NCBI GenBank assembly: GCA_910585615.1
Contig: CAJUFO010000001.1
Location: 124,001 to 188,000 of the forward strand
Length of the DNA stretch: 64,000 nt
Direction: 5' to 3'
Source: an uncultured Acetatifactor sp.
Lineage (GTDB): Bacteria; Bacillota; Clostridia; Lachnospirales; Lachnospiraceae
Part shown: one piece after another, positions 7,872-16,839 of the stretch
Numbering within the stretch: the first letter of the stretch is position 1
Layout of the letters: every line of letters starts with the position of its first letter
The notes under the pieces: generated by a model
Databases searched by the model: none
Seen by the model: only the letters and a program-made list of their open reading frames with translations
What the model was told of the DNA's origin: nothing
Position numbers and translations under genes: made by a program

Positions 7872-8582
7872 CTATCTGCTTTTATAGTACCTCAGGAATT
7901 CCCGCTGTACCTGTTTGACCCGCGTTCTCGAGACCGCGAGCCTCTCGCCGTTGTCCAGGATCAGCTCCGCATTCCGGATGGCCGAGACAAACCGCAGATT
8001 CACCAGATACGCCCTGTGGCACTTTGCTATCCCGGGAACTCCGTTCACCCGCTTCTCGATCTCCCCCAGGGATTCCCTCAGCGGGAACGCCCCGTCCCAT
8101 GTGTGCATCACGCTGCCGTGCCCTGCGGCCTCCACGTACAGAATGCTGCCTGTCTGCACCCGCCTCACCTCGTCCGCTCCGTTCAGCACAAGGCTCTCCC
8201 CTTCCTCCCGCTTCGCCTCCGCCATCCGGTCCAGCGCCTGGAACAGCCTTTCCTTGTCCACCGGCTTCATCAGATAGTGAAGCGCCGACACATCGTATCC
8301 GCGCTGCATGTATTCGTCGTACCCGGTGACGAACAGAATGGGAACCTCCCTGTCCTCCAGGCGTACTTTTTCGGCCAGCCCCAGGCCGTTCATCCCGCCC
8401 ATCTCGATGTCAAGGACCAGGAGACGATAATCCTTCCCGTCCTCCCAGGCGAAGAGGAAACTCTCGCTGCTGGGAAAACATCTGAATTCCACCAGTTCCC
8501 TTCTCGCCTCAGCCCATTCCCCTATATATTTTACGATGATTTCCTGTTCTTTCGCTTCGTCCTCTACGATGGCTATTTTCAT
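7872..8582 (-). CDS. LytTR-family response regulator (AgrA-like)
   Basis: 236 residues: receiver domain at 1-120 with acidic pocket (VEDE near the start) and phospho-acceptor aspartate in LLVLDIEM, then a LytTR DNA-binding domain at about 135-235 (ILYVEAAGHGS, KCHRAYLVNL, VSRTRVKQV). Family knowledge: such proteins bind pairs of 9-bp direct repeats with a 21-bp period. Exactly such a pair lies in front of the exporter operon. The gene is first in an operon with the kinase. A further CGCACG motif, as a palindrome, sits in its own promoter region, suggesting autoregulation. Confidence 0.92.
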   Translation of the reverse strand: MKIAIVEDEAKEQEIIVKYIGEWAEARRELVEFRCFPSSESFLFAWEDGKDYRLLVLDIEMGGMNGLGLAEKVRLEDREVPILFVTGYDEYMQRGYDVSALHYLMKPVDKERLFQALDRMAEAKREEGESLVLNGADEVRRVQTGSILYVEAAGHGSVMHTWDGAFPLRESLGEIEKRVNGVPGIAKCHRAYLVNLRFVSAIRNAELILDNGERLAVSRTRVKQVQREFLRYYKSR

Positions 8583-8633
8583 CCCGTCCGCATCCTTTAT
8601 CGCTTCTGCCTTGATGACGCTATACTATAATTT

Positions 8634-8718
8634 CGTGCGCTTCAGCGCACGTGGAATCAGAAGTTGACACAACGTCCTTTTGTGTCGATATTATACCACA
8701 TTCTCTGCTAAAAGTCAC
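8634..8718 (-). promoter_or_regulatory. Promoter and palindrome upstream of the response regulator
   Basis: On the minus strand GTGACT (8718-8713) and TATAAT (8695-8690) are spaced by 17 nt. Downstream, CGTGCGC and GCGCACG (8634-8640 and 8645-8651) form a palindrome around TTCA that shares the CGCACG core of the direct repeats at 7032-7061. Positioned downstream of the start site it could mediate autoregulation. Confidence 0.5.
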
Positions 8719-8780
8719 CAGACCCAGTTAAAGACTTCGATAAAGCCTGGGGTTTTTGACAAATGGGTCTTCCCAAAATC

Positions 8781-8818
8781 GGTCAACGGGTTTATCCTGT
8801 AATTGACCGGAGGGTCAA
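8781..8818. promoter_or_regulatory. Likely TetR-family operator
   Basis: TTGACC at 8803-8808 and GGTCAA at 8813-8818 form a perfect inverted repeat. A further copy, GGTCAACGG, begins at 8781, so three half-sites lie within 40 bases, ending 13 bases before the TetR start codon. Autoregulation by the TetR protein is the simplest reading. Confidence 0.5.
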
Positions 8819-8831
8819 CGGAGGTGACAGG

Positions 8832-9443
8832 ATGAACGAGAGGTTCTTTTCCCTGCCGGAGGAAAGGCAGCAGGCCATCATCAATGCCGGATACAGGGTA
8901 TTTTCCCGCAATACCTATAAGAACAGCCCCATGAGCGAGATTGCTCAGGCGGCTGGCATCAGCAAGTCGCTGCTGTTCCATTATTTCCATAATAAGAAGG
9001 AGCTGTACCTGTTCCTCTGGGACAAATGCGCCCAGATTACCATCGAGCTTATGACCAAATATGGATGCTACAGCCAGTCGGGCCTGTTCGAGAGCATGGA
9101 GCGGGGGATGCGGGCCAAGATGGAGATCGTCCGCCGCTACCCGGACATGGCCAGCTTCACCATCAAGGCTTTCTATGAAAAGGATCCGGAGGTCAACGTC
9201 GCCGTCCAGGAGAGCTACCATCGGTATTTCAACCTGAAGGCCGATAAGGCCAGGATGAACTTTGACCCGGAGCAGTTCATCCCGGGGCTGGACATCCCAA
9301 TGATGTACCGGGAGATGTACTGGGCCTCGGAGGGGTATCTCTGGGAGATGGTGCAGCGGGGGGACGTGGACATGGAGCAGATGGAGCGGGACTTTGGGCG
9401 GCTCATCGCTTTCTGGAAGAGTGTGTATATGCGCAAATCATAA
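8832..9443 (+). CDS. TetR/AcrR-family transcriptional regulator
   Basis: 203 residues from the ATG at 8832 (GGAGGTGA 5 nt upstream); a longer in-frame start lacks a binding site and would cover the operator. The N-terminal helix-turn-helix is typical (AGYRVFSRNTYKNSPMSEIA followed by AGISKSLLFHYFHNKKELY). The C-terminal ligand domain is variable, as expected. It lies directly upstream of an ABC ATPase and an ABC-2 permease transcribed in the same direction, so it probably represses that transporter and itself. The ligand is unknown. Confidence 0.9.
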   Translation: MNERFFSLPEERQQAIINAGYRVFSRNTYKNSPMSEIAQAAGISKSLLFHYFHNKKELYLFLWDKCAQITIELMTKYGCYSQSGLFESMERGMRAKMEIVRRYPDMASFTIKAFYEKDPEVNVAVQESYHRYFNLKADKARMNFDPEQFIPGLDIPMMYREMYWASEGYLWEMVQRGDVDMEQMERDFGRLIAFWKSVYMRKS

Positions 9444-9657
9444 TGCGGGAGGGGCGGCTCCGCGAAAGACAGGAGTTGCCCCACTGGTAATATGCCGCGG
9501 ATTACTGACAGACACAGAATACCGGGGTTCTGTGATGAAGAACGTGCCAGGGCTATGGCAGGCGGCACGCAGGGATGGCTGCAATGGGGCACGAGGCAGC
9601 ATATGGCATGATGCGATAAATAAGAAGGTTTTTATAGCAAAGAAAGGCATGGAGAAC

Positions 9658-10524
9658 ATGGACGCGATCAAAATCGAGAATCTGACGAAATATTACGGGA
9701 AAGCCCGGGGAATCCGGGAGATAGACCTGACCGTGGCGGAGGGCGAGTTCTTTGGCTTCATCGGGCCCAACGGCGCGGGGAAGTCCACCACCATACGGAC
9801 CTTGCTGGGATTGATTGCTCCTACATCCGGCAGGGCATACATCTTTGGGCTGGATATCGTAAAGCAGAACAAGGAGATTCTGGCCCGGGTGGGCTATCTG
9901 CCCTCCGAGGCGGTATTCTACTCCGGCATGCGGGTGGGGGAGGTGCTAAAGCTCTCTGCGGATCTGCGGGGGAAGGACTGCGGGGAGGAGGCGGTCAGGC
10001 TCTGCGAACGGCTGCAGCTTGACACCTCCAGAAAGGTGGAGGAGCTTTCCTTTGGCAACCGGAAAAAGGTGGGGATTGTCTGCGCCCTGCAGCATGAGCC
10101 TGCGCTGCTGATCCTGGACGAGCCCACCAGCGGCCTGGATCCGCTGATGCAGAGGGAATTCTTCGACATCCTCAGGGAGCGGAACCGGGCGGGGGCCACG
10201 GTGTTCCTGTCCAGCCATATCCTGTCGGAGATTCAGCACAACTGCACCCGGGCGGCCATCATCAGGGAGGGCCAGGTCATCGCCTGCGACAGCGTGGAGG
10301 CCCTTTCACGCACCACGGCCAGGCGGGTCAGCGTCCGGGGAGAGGTGTCGCTGGAGGGGCTTGGGGGCATCCGGGACAGGGAGGATTCCCCGGGGGCGGT
10401 GAGCTTCCTCTACAGTGGGGACATGAACCTGCTGCTGCAGAGGCTGGCGGCGGGCAGGGTATCGGATCTGTCCGTGTCGGAGCCGGATCTGGAGGAGATA
10501 TTCATGCATTATTATGAAAGCTGA
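9658..10524 (+). CDS. ABC transporter ATP-binding protein (ABC-2/drug or antibiotic exporter type)
   Basis: 288 residues. Walker A GPNGAGKST, signature LSFGNRKK (a degenerate LSGGQ often seen in this subfamily), Walker B LLILDEPTSGLDP and switch histidine in LSSHIL are all present. Start at 9658 (MDAIKIENL) is preceded by GGAG; an in-frame ATG at 9649 is an alternative. The C-terminal ~70 residues after the ATPase core match the extension seen in exporters that pair with a separate ABC-2 permease, here the next gene. It energises efflux of an unknown compound at the cytoplasmic membrane, probably under TetR control. Confidence 0.9.
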   Translation: MDAIKIENLTKYYGKARGIREIDLTVAEGEFFGFIGPNGAGKSTTIRTLLGLIAPTSGRAYIFGLDIVKQNKEILARVGYLPSEAVFYSGMRVGEVLKLSADLRGKDCGEEAVRLCERLQLDTSRKVEELSFGNRKKVGIVCALQHEPALLILDEPTSGLDPLMQREFFDILRERNRAGATVFLSSHILSEIQHNCTRAAIIREGQVIACDSVEALSRTTARRVSVRGEVSLEGLGGIRDREDSPGAVSFLYSGDMNLLLQRLAAGRVSDLSVSEPDLEEIFMHYYES

Positions 10525-10675
10525 GCATCCGGTGCCCGGGGGAGCGGGCAGCTGGTGTGGGCATGGCATCGAAAAGGGAGTGCGAATAAACGAACGAATA
10601 TGAACGGATTGCTGTACTGCATGACAAAATGGCAACAGACCGGTTTTATAATTATGAAAAGAAAGGCGGCAGCAT

Positions 10676-11461
10676 ATGACACTGATAAAGCATGAATTAA
10701 GACAGGGGAGGATTTCTTTCCTCATCTGGACGGCATCCGTCGGGTTCCTCCTGGCGGTGTGTGTGTTCCTGTTTCCGGAGATGAAGGGGCAGATGGAGGA
10801 TGTGGGCGATGTGTTCTCCTCCATGGGGTCGTTCAGCGACGCATTCGGCATGGACAGGCTGAACTTCGGGACGCTCCTGGGCTTCTATGCCATCGAGTGC
10901 GGGAACGTGCTGGGGCTGGGAGGGGCTTTCTTCGCGGCCCTGTGCGGGGCCGGCATCCTCAGCAAGGAGGAGAAGGACCGGACGGCGGAATTTCTGTTGA
11001 CTCATCCGGTCAGCAGGGCGCGGATCGTCACCGAGAAGCTTGCCTCGGTGTATGCCCAGATCATCGCCATGAACCTGGTCATCTACGGGATATCCCTGGG
11101 TTCCATCGCGGCCATCGGGGAGTCCGTCCCCTGGAAGGAGCTGAACCTCCTGCACCTGGCCTATTTCCTCCTGCAGGCGGAGCTGGCGGGCATCTGCTTC
11201 GGGATATCCGCCTTTGTGAGGCGGGGCAGCGCGGGGATAGGACTGGGGATAGCCGCGGGGATGTATTTCCTGAATCTGGTGGCCAATATCGCCCAGGCGG
11301 CGGAGTTCCTGAAATATATCACGCCTTTCGGCTATGCGGAGGGCGCGGACATCATCGAGAAGGGCTGCCTGGACGGGACGCTGGTGGCTATCGGGCTGGC
11401 GCTTGGGGCAATCGGCATCGGGGCGGCTTATGGGAAGTATTGCAGGAAGGATATCCGGTGA
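10676..11461 (+). CDS. ABC-2 type transporter permease
   Basis: 261 residues with about six hydrophobic helices (first at 17-37, then several from 75 to 255). EKDRTAEFLLTHPVSR between helices two and three is the cytoplasmic coupling segment typical of ABC-2 permeases. It follows the ATPase gene by 150 bases and should form the membrane part of that exporter. AAAGGCGG precedes the ATG. Substrate unknown. Confidence 0.88.
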   Translation: MTLIKHELRQGRISFLIWTASVGFLLAVCVFLFPEMKGQMEDVGDVFSSMGSFSDAFGMDRLNFGTLLGFYAIECGNVLGLGGAFFAALCGAGILSKEEKDRTAEFLLTHPVSRARIVTEKLASVYAQIIAMNLVIYGISLGSIAAIGESVPWKELNLLHLAYFLLQAELAGICFGISAFVRRGSAGIGLGIAAGMYFLNLVANIAQAAEFLKYITPFGYAEGADIIEKGCLDGTLVAIGLALGAIGIGAAYGKYCRKDIR

Positions 11462-11614
11462 GGGAGGCTGCCCGTGAAGCAGGAGAATTTTCGCCTTTTG
11501 TATTGAGGTTTAGGCCGTTTTTAGATATACTGGAGACAGAAAGGATGCCGAATGGCAGCAGTCTTGGGATGCCTTGCTGAAAGCGCGCGGACAGTTATGC
11601 AGAAGGGGGAAGCT

Positions 11615-12677
11615 ATGCCGAAAGAGTTTCATGTGACGGGAACCTGTATTCCGGAAAAGCATTATATGGTGGATGTCAGCGGCCGTGTGAAGCGGATTGT
11701 GGCGGAGCGGCAGGATTGGTTCGGCGGATTGGGAGGGAGCTTTCCGTCCAGGGGGCGGAGAGTGCTGTCCTGGATAAATGGAATTGTACCGTTTCGGAAG
11801 AATTTCCCATGGAGGATTTGGGAGAGCGCATCTCAGGGCTGTGCGGACAGTATGGCGGAAAAGCCATCCTGATGGTAGACGAGGTGGACAAAAGCTCGGA
11901 CAATCAGATTTTCCTGTCCTTTCTGGGGCTGCTGCGTGCCAAGTACCTGGCCAGGGAGAGCGGAAAGGATGACACTTTCCAATCCGTCATTTTGGCGGGT
12001 GTGTATGACATCAAGAACCTGAAGCTAAAGCTGCATGAGGGGGTGGAATCAAAGTACAACAGTCCATGGAATATCGCGGCTGACTTCAGGGTCGATATGA
12101 GCTTTCAGGCAGATGATATAGAAAGAATGCTTTCTGAATATGAAGAGGATTATCATACCGGAATGGACATCCGGCAGGCCAGCAGATGGATTTTTGAATA
12201 TACGGCGGGATATCCCTATATGGTATCCCGTATATGCAAGCTGCTGGATGAGAGGGTGGCAGGGACGGAGGCCTTTCCGCATAAGAAGGACGCATGGACG
12301 GGAGAGGGGTTCCAGGAGGCGATTCGCTTGCTTTTAAAGGAACCGAACATGCTTTTTGACGATATGGTGAAAAAGCTGCAGGACACCCCGGATTTAAAGA
12401 CCATGCTGAGCGATATCTTGTTCCGGGGGGGCGCGGTATACCTTTGAGGTGAATAACCGTATGATTGACATTGGTGTCATGTTTGGGTTTGTGGCGGAGC
12501 GGGACAATGCGGTGGCCGTGGCGAACCGGATATTTGAGATGAAGCTGTACAACCTGTTCCTGTCCGAGGAGGAGATGGAGAAGCGGCCATTTGGCGCTGT
12601 GGAGCCAGGCAGTCAGTTCGCGGTGCATGAAGGGAATTGTACTGGACGGAAAAAGAATCGTTGAGGCGGTGGTATGA
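11615..12677 (+). pseudogene. Remnant of an AAA-ATPase/PD-(D/E)XK nuclease fusion gene
   Basis: The start (MPKEFHVTGTCIPEKHYMVD, with AAGGGGG upstream) is typical of the large Lachnospiraceae AAA-ATPase/PD-(D/E)XK family. After GRVKRIV the P-loop region is missing and the frame changes. From about 11716 the second half of the ATPase resumes (ILMVDEVDKSSDNQIFLSFL). At a run of seven G (12425-12431) the frame breaks again; with one G fewer it would continue as RYTFEVNNRMIDIGVMFGFV. After LFLSEEEMEK the whole nuclease domain is gone, and only the conserved tail GKRIVEAVV followed by TGA at 12675-12677 remains. At least two internal deletions plus one frameshift make this a dead gene. Lookalikes are usually about 520-580 aa. 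Confidence 0.85.
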
Positions 12678-12743
12678 GCCTTATAAAATAACGGATGCCA
12701 AAGTAATGGGGGTTGCACAGATTCTTTGATTGCGGGTTGAACA

Positions 12744-12812
12744 TGCCAAATCATTATAAATGTATTGACTTGGCATTTTTTGTTTGCTATTCTTATCATA
12801 GAAATAGAATAG
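12744..12812 (+). promoter_or_regulatory. Promoter and operators of the toxin-antitoxin operon
   Basis: TTGACT (12765-12770) and TATTCT (12788-12793) are separated by exactly 17 nt. Two inverted repeats overlap them: TGCCAA/TTGGCA (12744-12749 and 12770-12775) and CTATTCT/AGAATAG (12787-12793 and 12806-12812). Placement over the -35 and -10 suits autorepression by the antitoxin. AAGGAGG follows before the antitoxin ATG. Confidence 0.65.
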
Positions 12813-12832
12813 ATAATAAGGAGGCGGCGTAA

Positions 12833-13120
12833 ATGGCAAGTACGATTCAAGTAAGAGTAGACGACGATTTAAAAGCAAAGTCAGATGCGTTGTTTAAAGA
12901 TTTGGGGACAGATACCACAACTGCAATCCGCATGTTCTTAACACAGGCGCTGGCAGCAAATGGTTTTCCATTTGAAATAAAAAGGGCAGATCCATATAAA
13001 GCCTTAACAGAGCAGGAAATATTAGATAAGCTGGAAAAATCCCGTGAGCACGCGGCACAGGGGATGTATAAGGATGCGACAGAAGTTTCTCGTGATATGA
13101 GGACAAAGTATGGATTATAA
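12833..13120 (+). CDS. relB: RelB/DinJ-family antitoxin
   Basis: 95 residues. The N-terminal half is a ribbon-helix-helix domain (TIQVRVDDDLKAKSDALF, then LGTDTTTAIRMFLTQAL) typical of RelB/DinJ. The C-terminal half is charged and probably disordered until it wraps the toxin. It overlaps the toxin gene by 11 bases, the usual antitoxin-first order. The operon is markedly less GC-rich than its surroundings and sits next to a decayed gene, consistent with horizontal acquisition. Confidence 0.9.
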   Translation: MASTIQVRVDDDLKAKSDALFKDLGTDTTTAIRMFLTQALAANGFPFEIKRADPYKALTEQEILDKLEKSREHAAQGMYKDATEVSRDMRTKYGL

Positions 13121-13424
13121 GGTGGTAGTCACAAGAGATGCGGAGGAGGATTTAGAACGTTTTATCAAATATCTTGTTATTGAGAAAGGGAATATGCAGG
13201 CAGCAGAAAACGTACTGAATGACTATGACGCAACGATTGAAAGCTTAAGGCATGTGGCAGGAAGTCTGAAGCTGTGTGATAGCCTAAGACTGAAGCGGCT
13301 AGGCTATCGCCGCATTCACTTTTTGAATCACAGATATTTTATGCTATATCGTATTGTGGATGATGTAGTGTTTGTGGATAATATTTTTCATGAGCTGCAG
13401 GATTATGAAAATAAGATATATTAA
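13110..13424 (+). CDS. RelE/ParE-superfamily toxin
   Basis: 104 residues. The fold pattern (VTRDAEEDLERFIKYLV, LRLKRLGYRRIHFLNHRYFM, YRIVDDVVFVDNIFHELQDY) is that of the RelE/ParE superfamily. RelE members cleave mRNA on the ribosome and ParE members poison gyrase; the basic residues in the centre and the late FHELQDYE motif do not settle which applies. The antitoxin gene overlaps the start. The complete frame and intact promoter suggest the module is functional. Confidence 0.85.
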   Translation: MDYKVVVTRDAEEDLERFIKYLVIEKGNMQAAENVLNDYDATIESLRHVAGSLKLCDSLRLKRLGYRRIHFLNHRYFMLYRIVDDVVFVDNIFHELQDYENKIY

Positions 13425-13502
13425 GAAGAATGCAGGCTGAAGCTTCACAATCCGGAAGAGATATGGTAACGTAATAGGAGACACCAGGAAAGGGGATAGG
13501 CC

Positions 13503-14180
13503 ATGGAAGGAATCTATCTTGAGAATAGAAAGCTTTTGTATGAGAATCCGTTGGCCTGCGAGGCGGATATCAAAGATTTCGTGCTGGAGGGGGATGCGTC
13601 CATCACGTTTCCGGAGGGCAGAATGCGGTTGGAGAACGCCCGCAGCGACAGGGAGGGGCAGAAGGCCAACTATGTGCTCTGGTGTCCGGATGACTTTCCC
13701 TCCGATGTGATGATTGAGTGGGACTTCGCGCCGCTTCGGGAGCCGGGGCTGTGCATGCTGTTCTTCGCTGCCAGAGGAAGGGCGGGGGAGGATCTCTTTG
13801 ACGGACGGCTGGCATCCAGGACAGGGGAATATCCCCAGTACCATCACGGGGACATCAATGCGTTCCATGTGTCCTATTTCAGGAGGAAGGAGCCGGACGA
13901 GAGGGCTTTTCACACCTGCAACCTGCGCAAAAGCTATGGATTCCACCTGGTAGTCCAGGGAGGCGACCCTATCCCTGATGTGGCGGATGTCAGGGGGATG
14001 TACCACATGAGCGTGGTAAAGAAAGGGAATGTGCGGTTCTACATAAACGGTCTGGAGGTGTTCTGCTTCCTGGAGGATGGAAAGACCTATGGGCCGGCGC
14101 TGGCGGGAGGGAAACTGGGATTCCGCCAGCTTGCGCCCTGCATGGCGGAGTACGCGAACCTGAGGGTGTACGGGATATAG
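13503..14180 (+). CDS. yesU: DUF1961 family protein (YesU-like)
   Basis: 225 residues, resembling Bacillus subtilis YesU along its whole length: LWCPDDFPSDVMIEWDFAP, GLCMLFFAARGR, YHHGDINAFHVSYFRRKEP, RAFHTCNLRKSYGFH and the final GKLGFRQLAP. Family knowledge: YesU is encoded in the rhamnogalacturonan I utilisation locus of B. subtilis and has a concanavalin-like beta-sandwich; its reaction is not settled. No signal peptide is present, so it is cytoplasmic. AAGGGG lies before the ATG. It opens the pectin-type locus that runs to 30.5 kb. Confidence 0.82.
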   Translation: MEGIYLENRKLLYENPLACEADIKDFVLEGDASITFPEGRMRLENARSDREGQKANYVLWCPDDFPSDVMIEWDFAPLREPGLCMLFFAARGRAGEDLFDGRLASRTGEYPQYHHGDINAFHVSYFRRKEPDERAFHTCNLRKSYGFHLVVQGGDPIPDVADVRGMYHMSVVKKGNVRFYINGLEVFCFLEDGKTYGPALAGGKLGFRQLAPCMAEYANLRVYGI

Positions 14181-14259
14181 GCCCTGGGAGTAACAGGAGG
14201 AATCAGGCCGCCGGAGGGAAGCTCCGGGAGGGCATGGTTGTGGAACAGGAGAGAGCGTT

Positions 14260-16580
14260 TTGTGGGCGATGATAAAGGATCGGATCGGAAAGCTTCCATA
14301 TAAATATATCATATATCTGTGTATACTGGGCCTGATGGGCATCATGCTGGTGGCGTTCGCTTTGTATGTCTATCTGGATTACCGGGGACAGCGGGAGGAG
14401 GCGGGCGGGCGAGAGGCCGTCAATTCCGCGGAGCAGATGGTGGGCCAGGTGGACGAGCGGCTGGACAATTTAAAGCAGTACTACATCTCTTTCACGGATT
14501 CCGACGATTTCAGCTGGGCCCTGGAAAACGAGATGCATTATTCGGACTACAACGAGAGCAAGGCAGTGCTGGAGATCATGACAGGGAAAAAGATATTCAT
14601 GGACTACATCGGCAGCTGCTTCCTGGTGAACTTCCGGACGGGGTGGGTGCTGGGCAGTACGGGCATGTTCCCCTTGAGCCAGGTGCGCAACAGCGAGGCC
14701 CTGTATGAGCTGGCGGAGCGCAGCAAAGGGGCCCTGGACAAGAATTACTGGCTGTACAATGAGGCCACGTCCATCGAAAGGGTCAAGAACTATGAATACA
14801 ATGTCACGGGAGAGGGGAAGGGCCTCAGCCTCGTGATGACCTTCTCCAGCCTGATTTCCGATCCGGGCAGCGTCTTCATCGCGAACATCGACATGAATAC
14901 CTGGAAGCGGTGGATCGGCCGGGCGCTGGGCGACTGCGAGGAGCTGGTGGTGCTGGACGCGTCCGGGGGGGTAATTTATGCCACGGAGGACAGCCTGGTG
15001 GAGGACTGCAGGCGGATGCAGGAGAATGGGAACGTGGAGGGGAGGAGCCGCAGGGTCAGGTCCGGGGGGGTAGATTACATGGTATCCTCCAGACGGTCGG
15101 ATGTCCTGGGCTGGGAATATTACATCTGCTATGACATGGACCGGGGGCAGTTCATCGGGATGCGGCTGTCGGGGATTCTGGTGCTTGCGATTCTGGTCAT
15201 CGTCGCCACATGCTTTTTCGTGACAGCTTATACGATATACAGACCTGTGGGCAGGCTGGTGCAGGGCGTGGCCAGGGAGCAGCAGATTGCCGGAAACGAA
15301 CTGGAGTTTCTGGCCAGCAGGTTCGCGGATATGAAGAATGACCGGCAGGCGCTGGAGGCGGTGATGTATCAGCAGAAAGAGAGGCTGCTGGAGCTGTTCG
15401 AGCTGCGGCTGATGCGGGGGGAGGTGCGCTCCGAGGACGAGTGGAACGAGTATTTCGACAGTCTGCACCTGAGAAAGTGCAGATGCTTCGCGGTGGCAGT
15501 GGTGGTGCTGAACCTGCGGGAGGAGAACGGGGAGCAGAGCAATGTGAACGAGGACGCTATCTGCCTGAAGCTGGTGGAGGAGCTGCCGGATGCCCTCAAG
15601 GAGCTGACATGGATGCCAGTGGTATACAATGCCTGTGCGATTTTCGGCCTGTTCGGCGAGGACGATGAGGACGTGCTGCTGGAGCGGATTACGGATTTCT
15701 ACGATGGGATGCGGGCCTTTTCGGAAGAGCGCTATGGGTACCAGATTCTGATGGGGTCAGCGCGACGCATACCAGCCCCCGCCATATCAGGGCCGCCTAC
15801 AGGGAGAGCATCAACGCCCTGACCCGGGAGATGTCCGGGGAATATAAGGCCGGCGAGGGGACGGAGGAGAGCAGGGAGGCGGAGAGAAGGGACTGCCGGT
15901 TCTTCCTGTCAAGCACCACCGTGCGCGGCAATGTGTATAGCCAGGCCTGTGAGAAGGAAATGCACAACTCCATCAAGGCAATGGACAAGGATCAGTGCTA
16001 CAAGCTCATCGACGAATTCTGCCAGGAGCTGCGGGGAGAGGCTTCCAATGATAAGGCCATGGTGTACATACTGCGGATGGTGAATGCCGTCCTGCTGGCG
16101 GGTATCGATACGAAGATTGACATAGACAAGCTCTATCCCAACGGGCTGAAGCGCGTCTATGATGAGATCATAGAGATCATAGAGCCCGGCCGGGTGCGCC
16201 GCAAGCTGAAGGCCATGCTGATAGATCCGATTCTGGCGGCCAGGAGCGAGCTTCTGGCGGACAATTCCTATTCCATGCTGCAGGAGATCGAGATGCAGAT
16301 CAGGGAGAGCAAGGGCAACATCACGCTGTCGGAGTGCGCCGGTGCCCTGGGGGTGCACCCCACTTATGTCTGGAAAGTGCTGAAGATGGAGAAAGGGAAA
16401 TCCTTCATGGATTATGTGGAGGAGTATAAGCTGGAGGAGGCCATTCGCCTGCTGCTGCAGACGGACTTGACGGTGGCGGAAATCGCTGTCCGGCTGAACT
16501 ACACCAACGCCCAGAACTTTATCCGCTTTTTCAGCAAGAGCACCGGGGTGACGCCCGGGAAGTTCAGGAAATTATATTGA
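14260..16580 (+). pseudogene. Membrane-anchored AraC-family regulator, split by a one-base frameshift
   Basis: Two consecutive frames together make one ~775-residue protein. Part one (14260-15755) starts at TTG, preceded by AGGAG at 8 nt; it has a membrane helix at about 15-37, an extracellular sensor region to about 300 and a second helix at about 308-328. Part two ends with two AraC-type helix-turn-helix motifs (LSECAGALGVHPTYVWKVLK; LTVAEIAVRLNYTNAQNFIR). At ATGGGGTCAGCG (15751 onward) a single missing G moves the frame; with five G it reads on as GVSATHTSPRHIRAAYRESI. Family knowledge: YesN/YtdP-like regulators activate adjacent CUT1 transporter and pectinolytic genes. The break separates sensor from DNA-binding part, unless it is a sequencing error or slippage. 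Confidence 0.85.
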
Positions 16581-16610
16581 TTTTATGCTGGTTTTATCAG
16601 CTTTTTCGAG

Positions 16611-16668
16611 AAAAATAATCATTTTCTTTCCGGACGGAAAAAGTCCCGGTAAGAAAATGATTATTTTT
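16611..16668 (+). terminator. Long perfect stem-loop after the AraC-type regulator
   Basis: AAAAATAATCATTTTCTT at 16611-16628 pairs over all 18 bases with 16651-16668; the 22-base loop contains CCGG and CCCGG. The AT-rich stem ends in five T, so it could terminate transcription in either direction between the regulator and the importer operon. Confidence 0.6.
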
Positions 16669-16839
16669 GTTATTGAGATTATATGGAGGCAAAATGCACA
16701 AAAAACAGGGGAAAAAGAAAGTGATTATAGACATAATCGATTTCATAGGGATAAAATCACATTATAAGGCAAGGGAAAAAGGCGAAAAGCCGACAAAATG
16801 CCGAAGAGCAAAATAAGTATAGAAGAAAGGTGGATTGGT

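Noticed and set aside
12086..12850. 254-codon minus-strand frame over the decayed AAA-ATPase gene
   Set aside because: Opposite a recognisable plus-strand remnant; composition unlike a protein and no start signal.
15751..15762. Programmed -1 ribosomal frameshift in the AraC-type gene
   Set aside because: The site ATGGGGTCA does not fit the X-XXY-YYZ slippery pattern and no clear downstream pseudoknot was seen; a simple mutation or read error is more likely.
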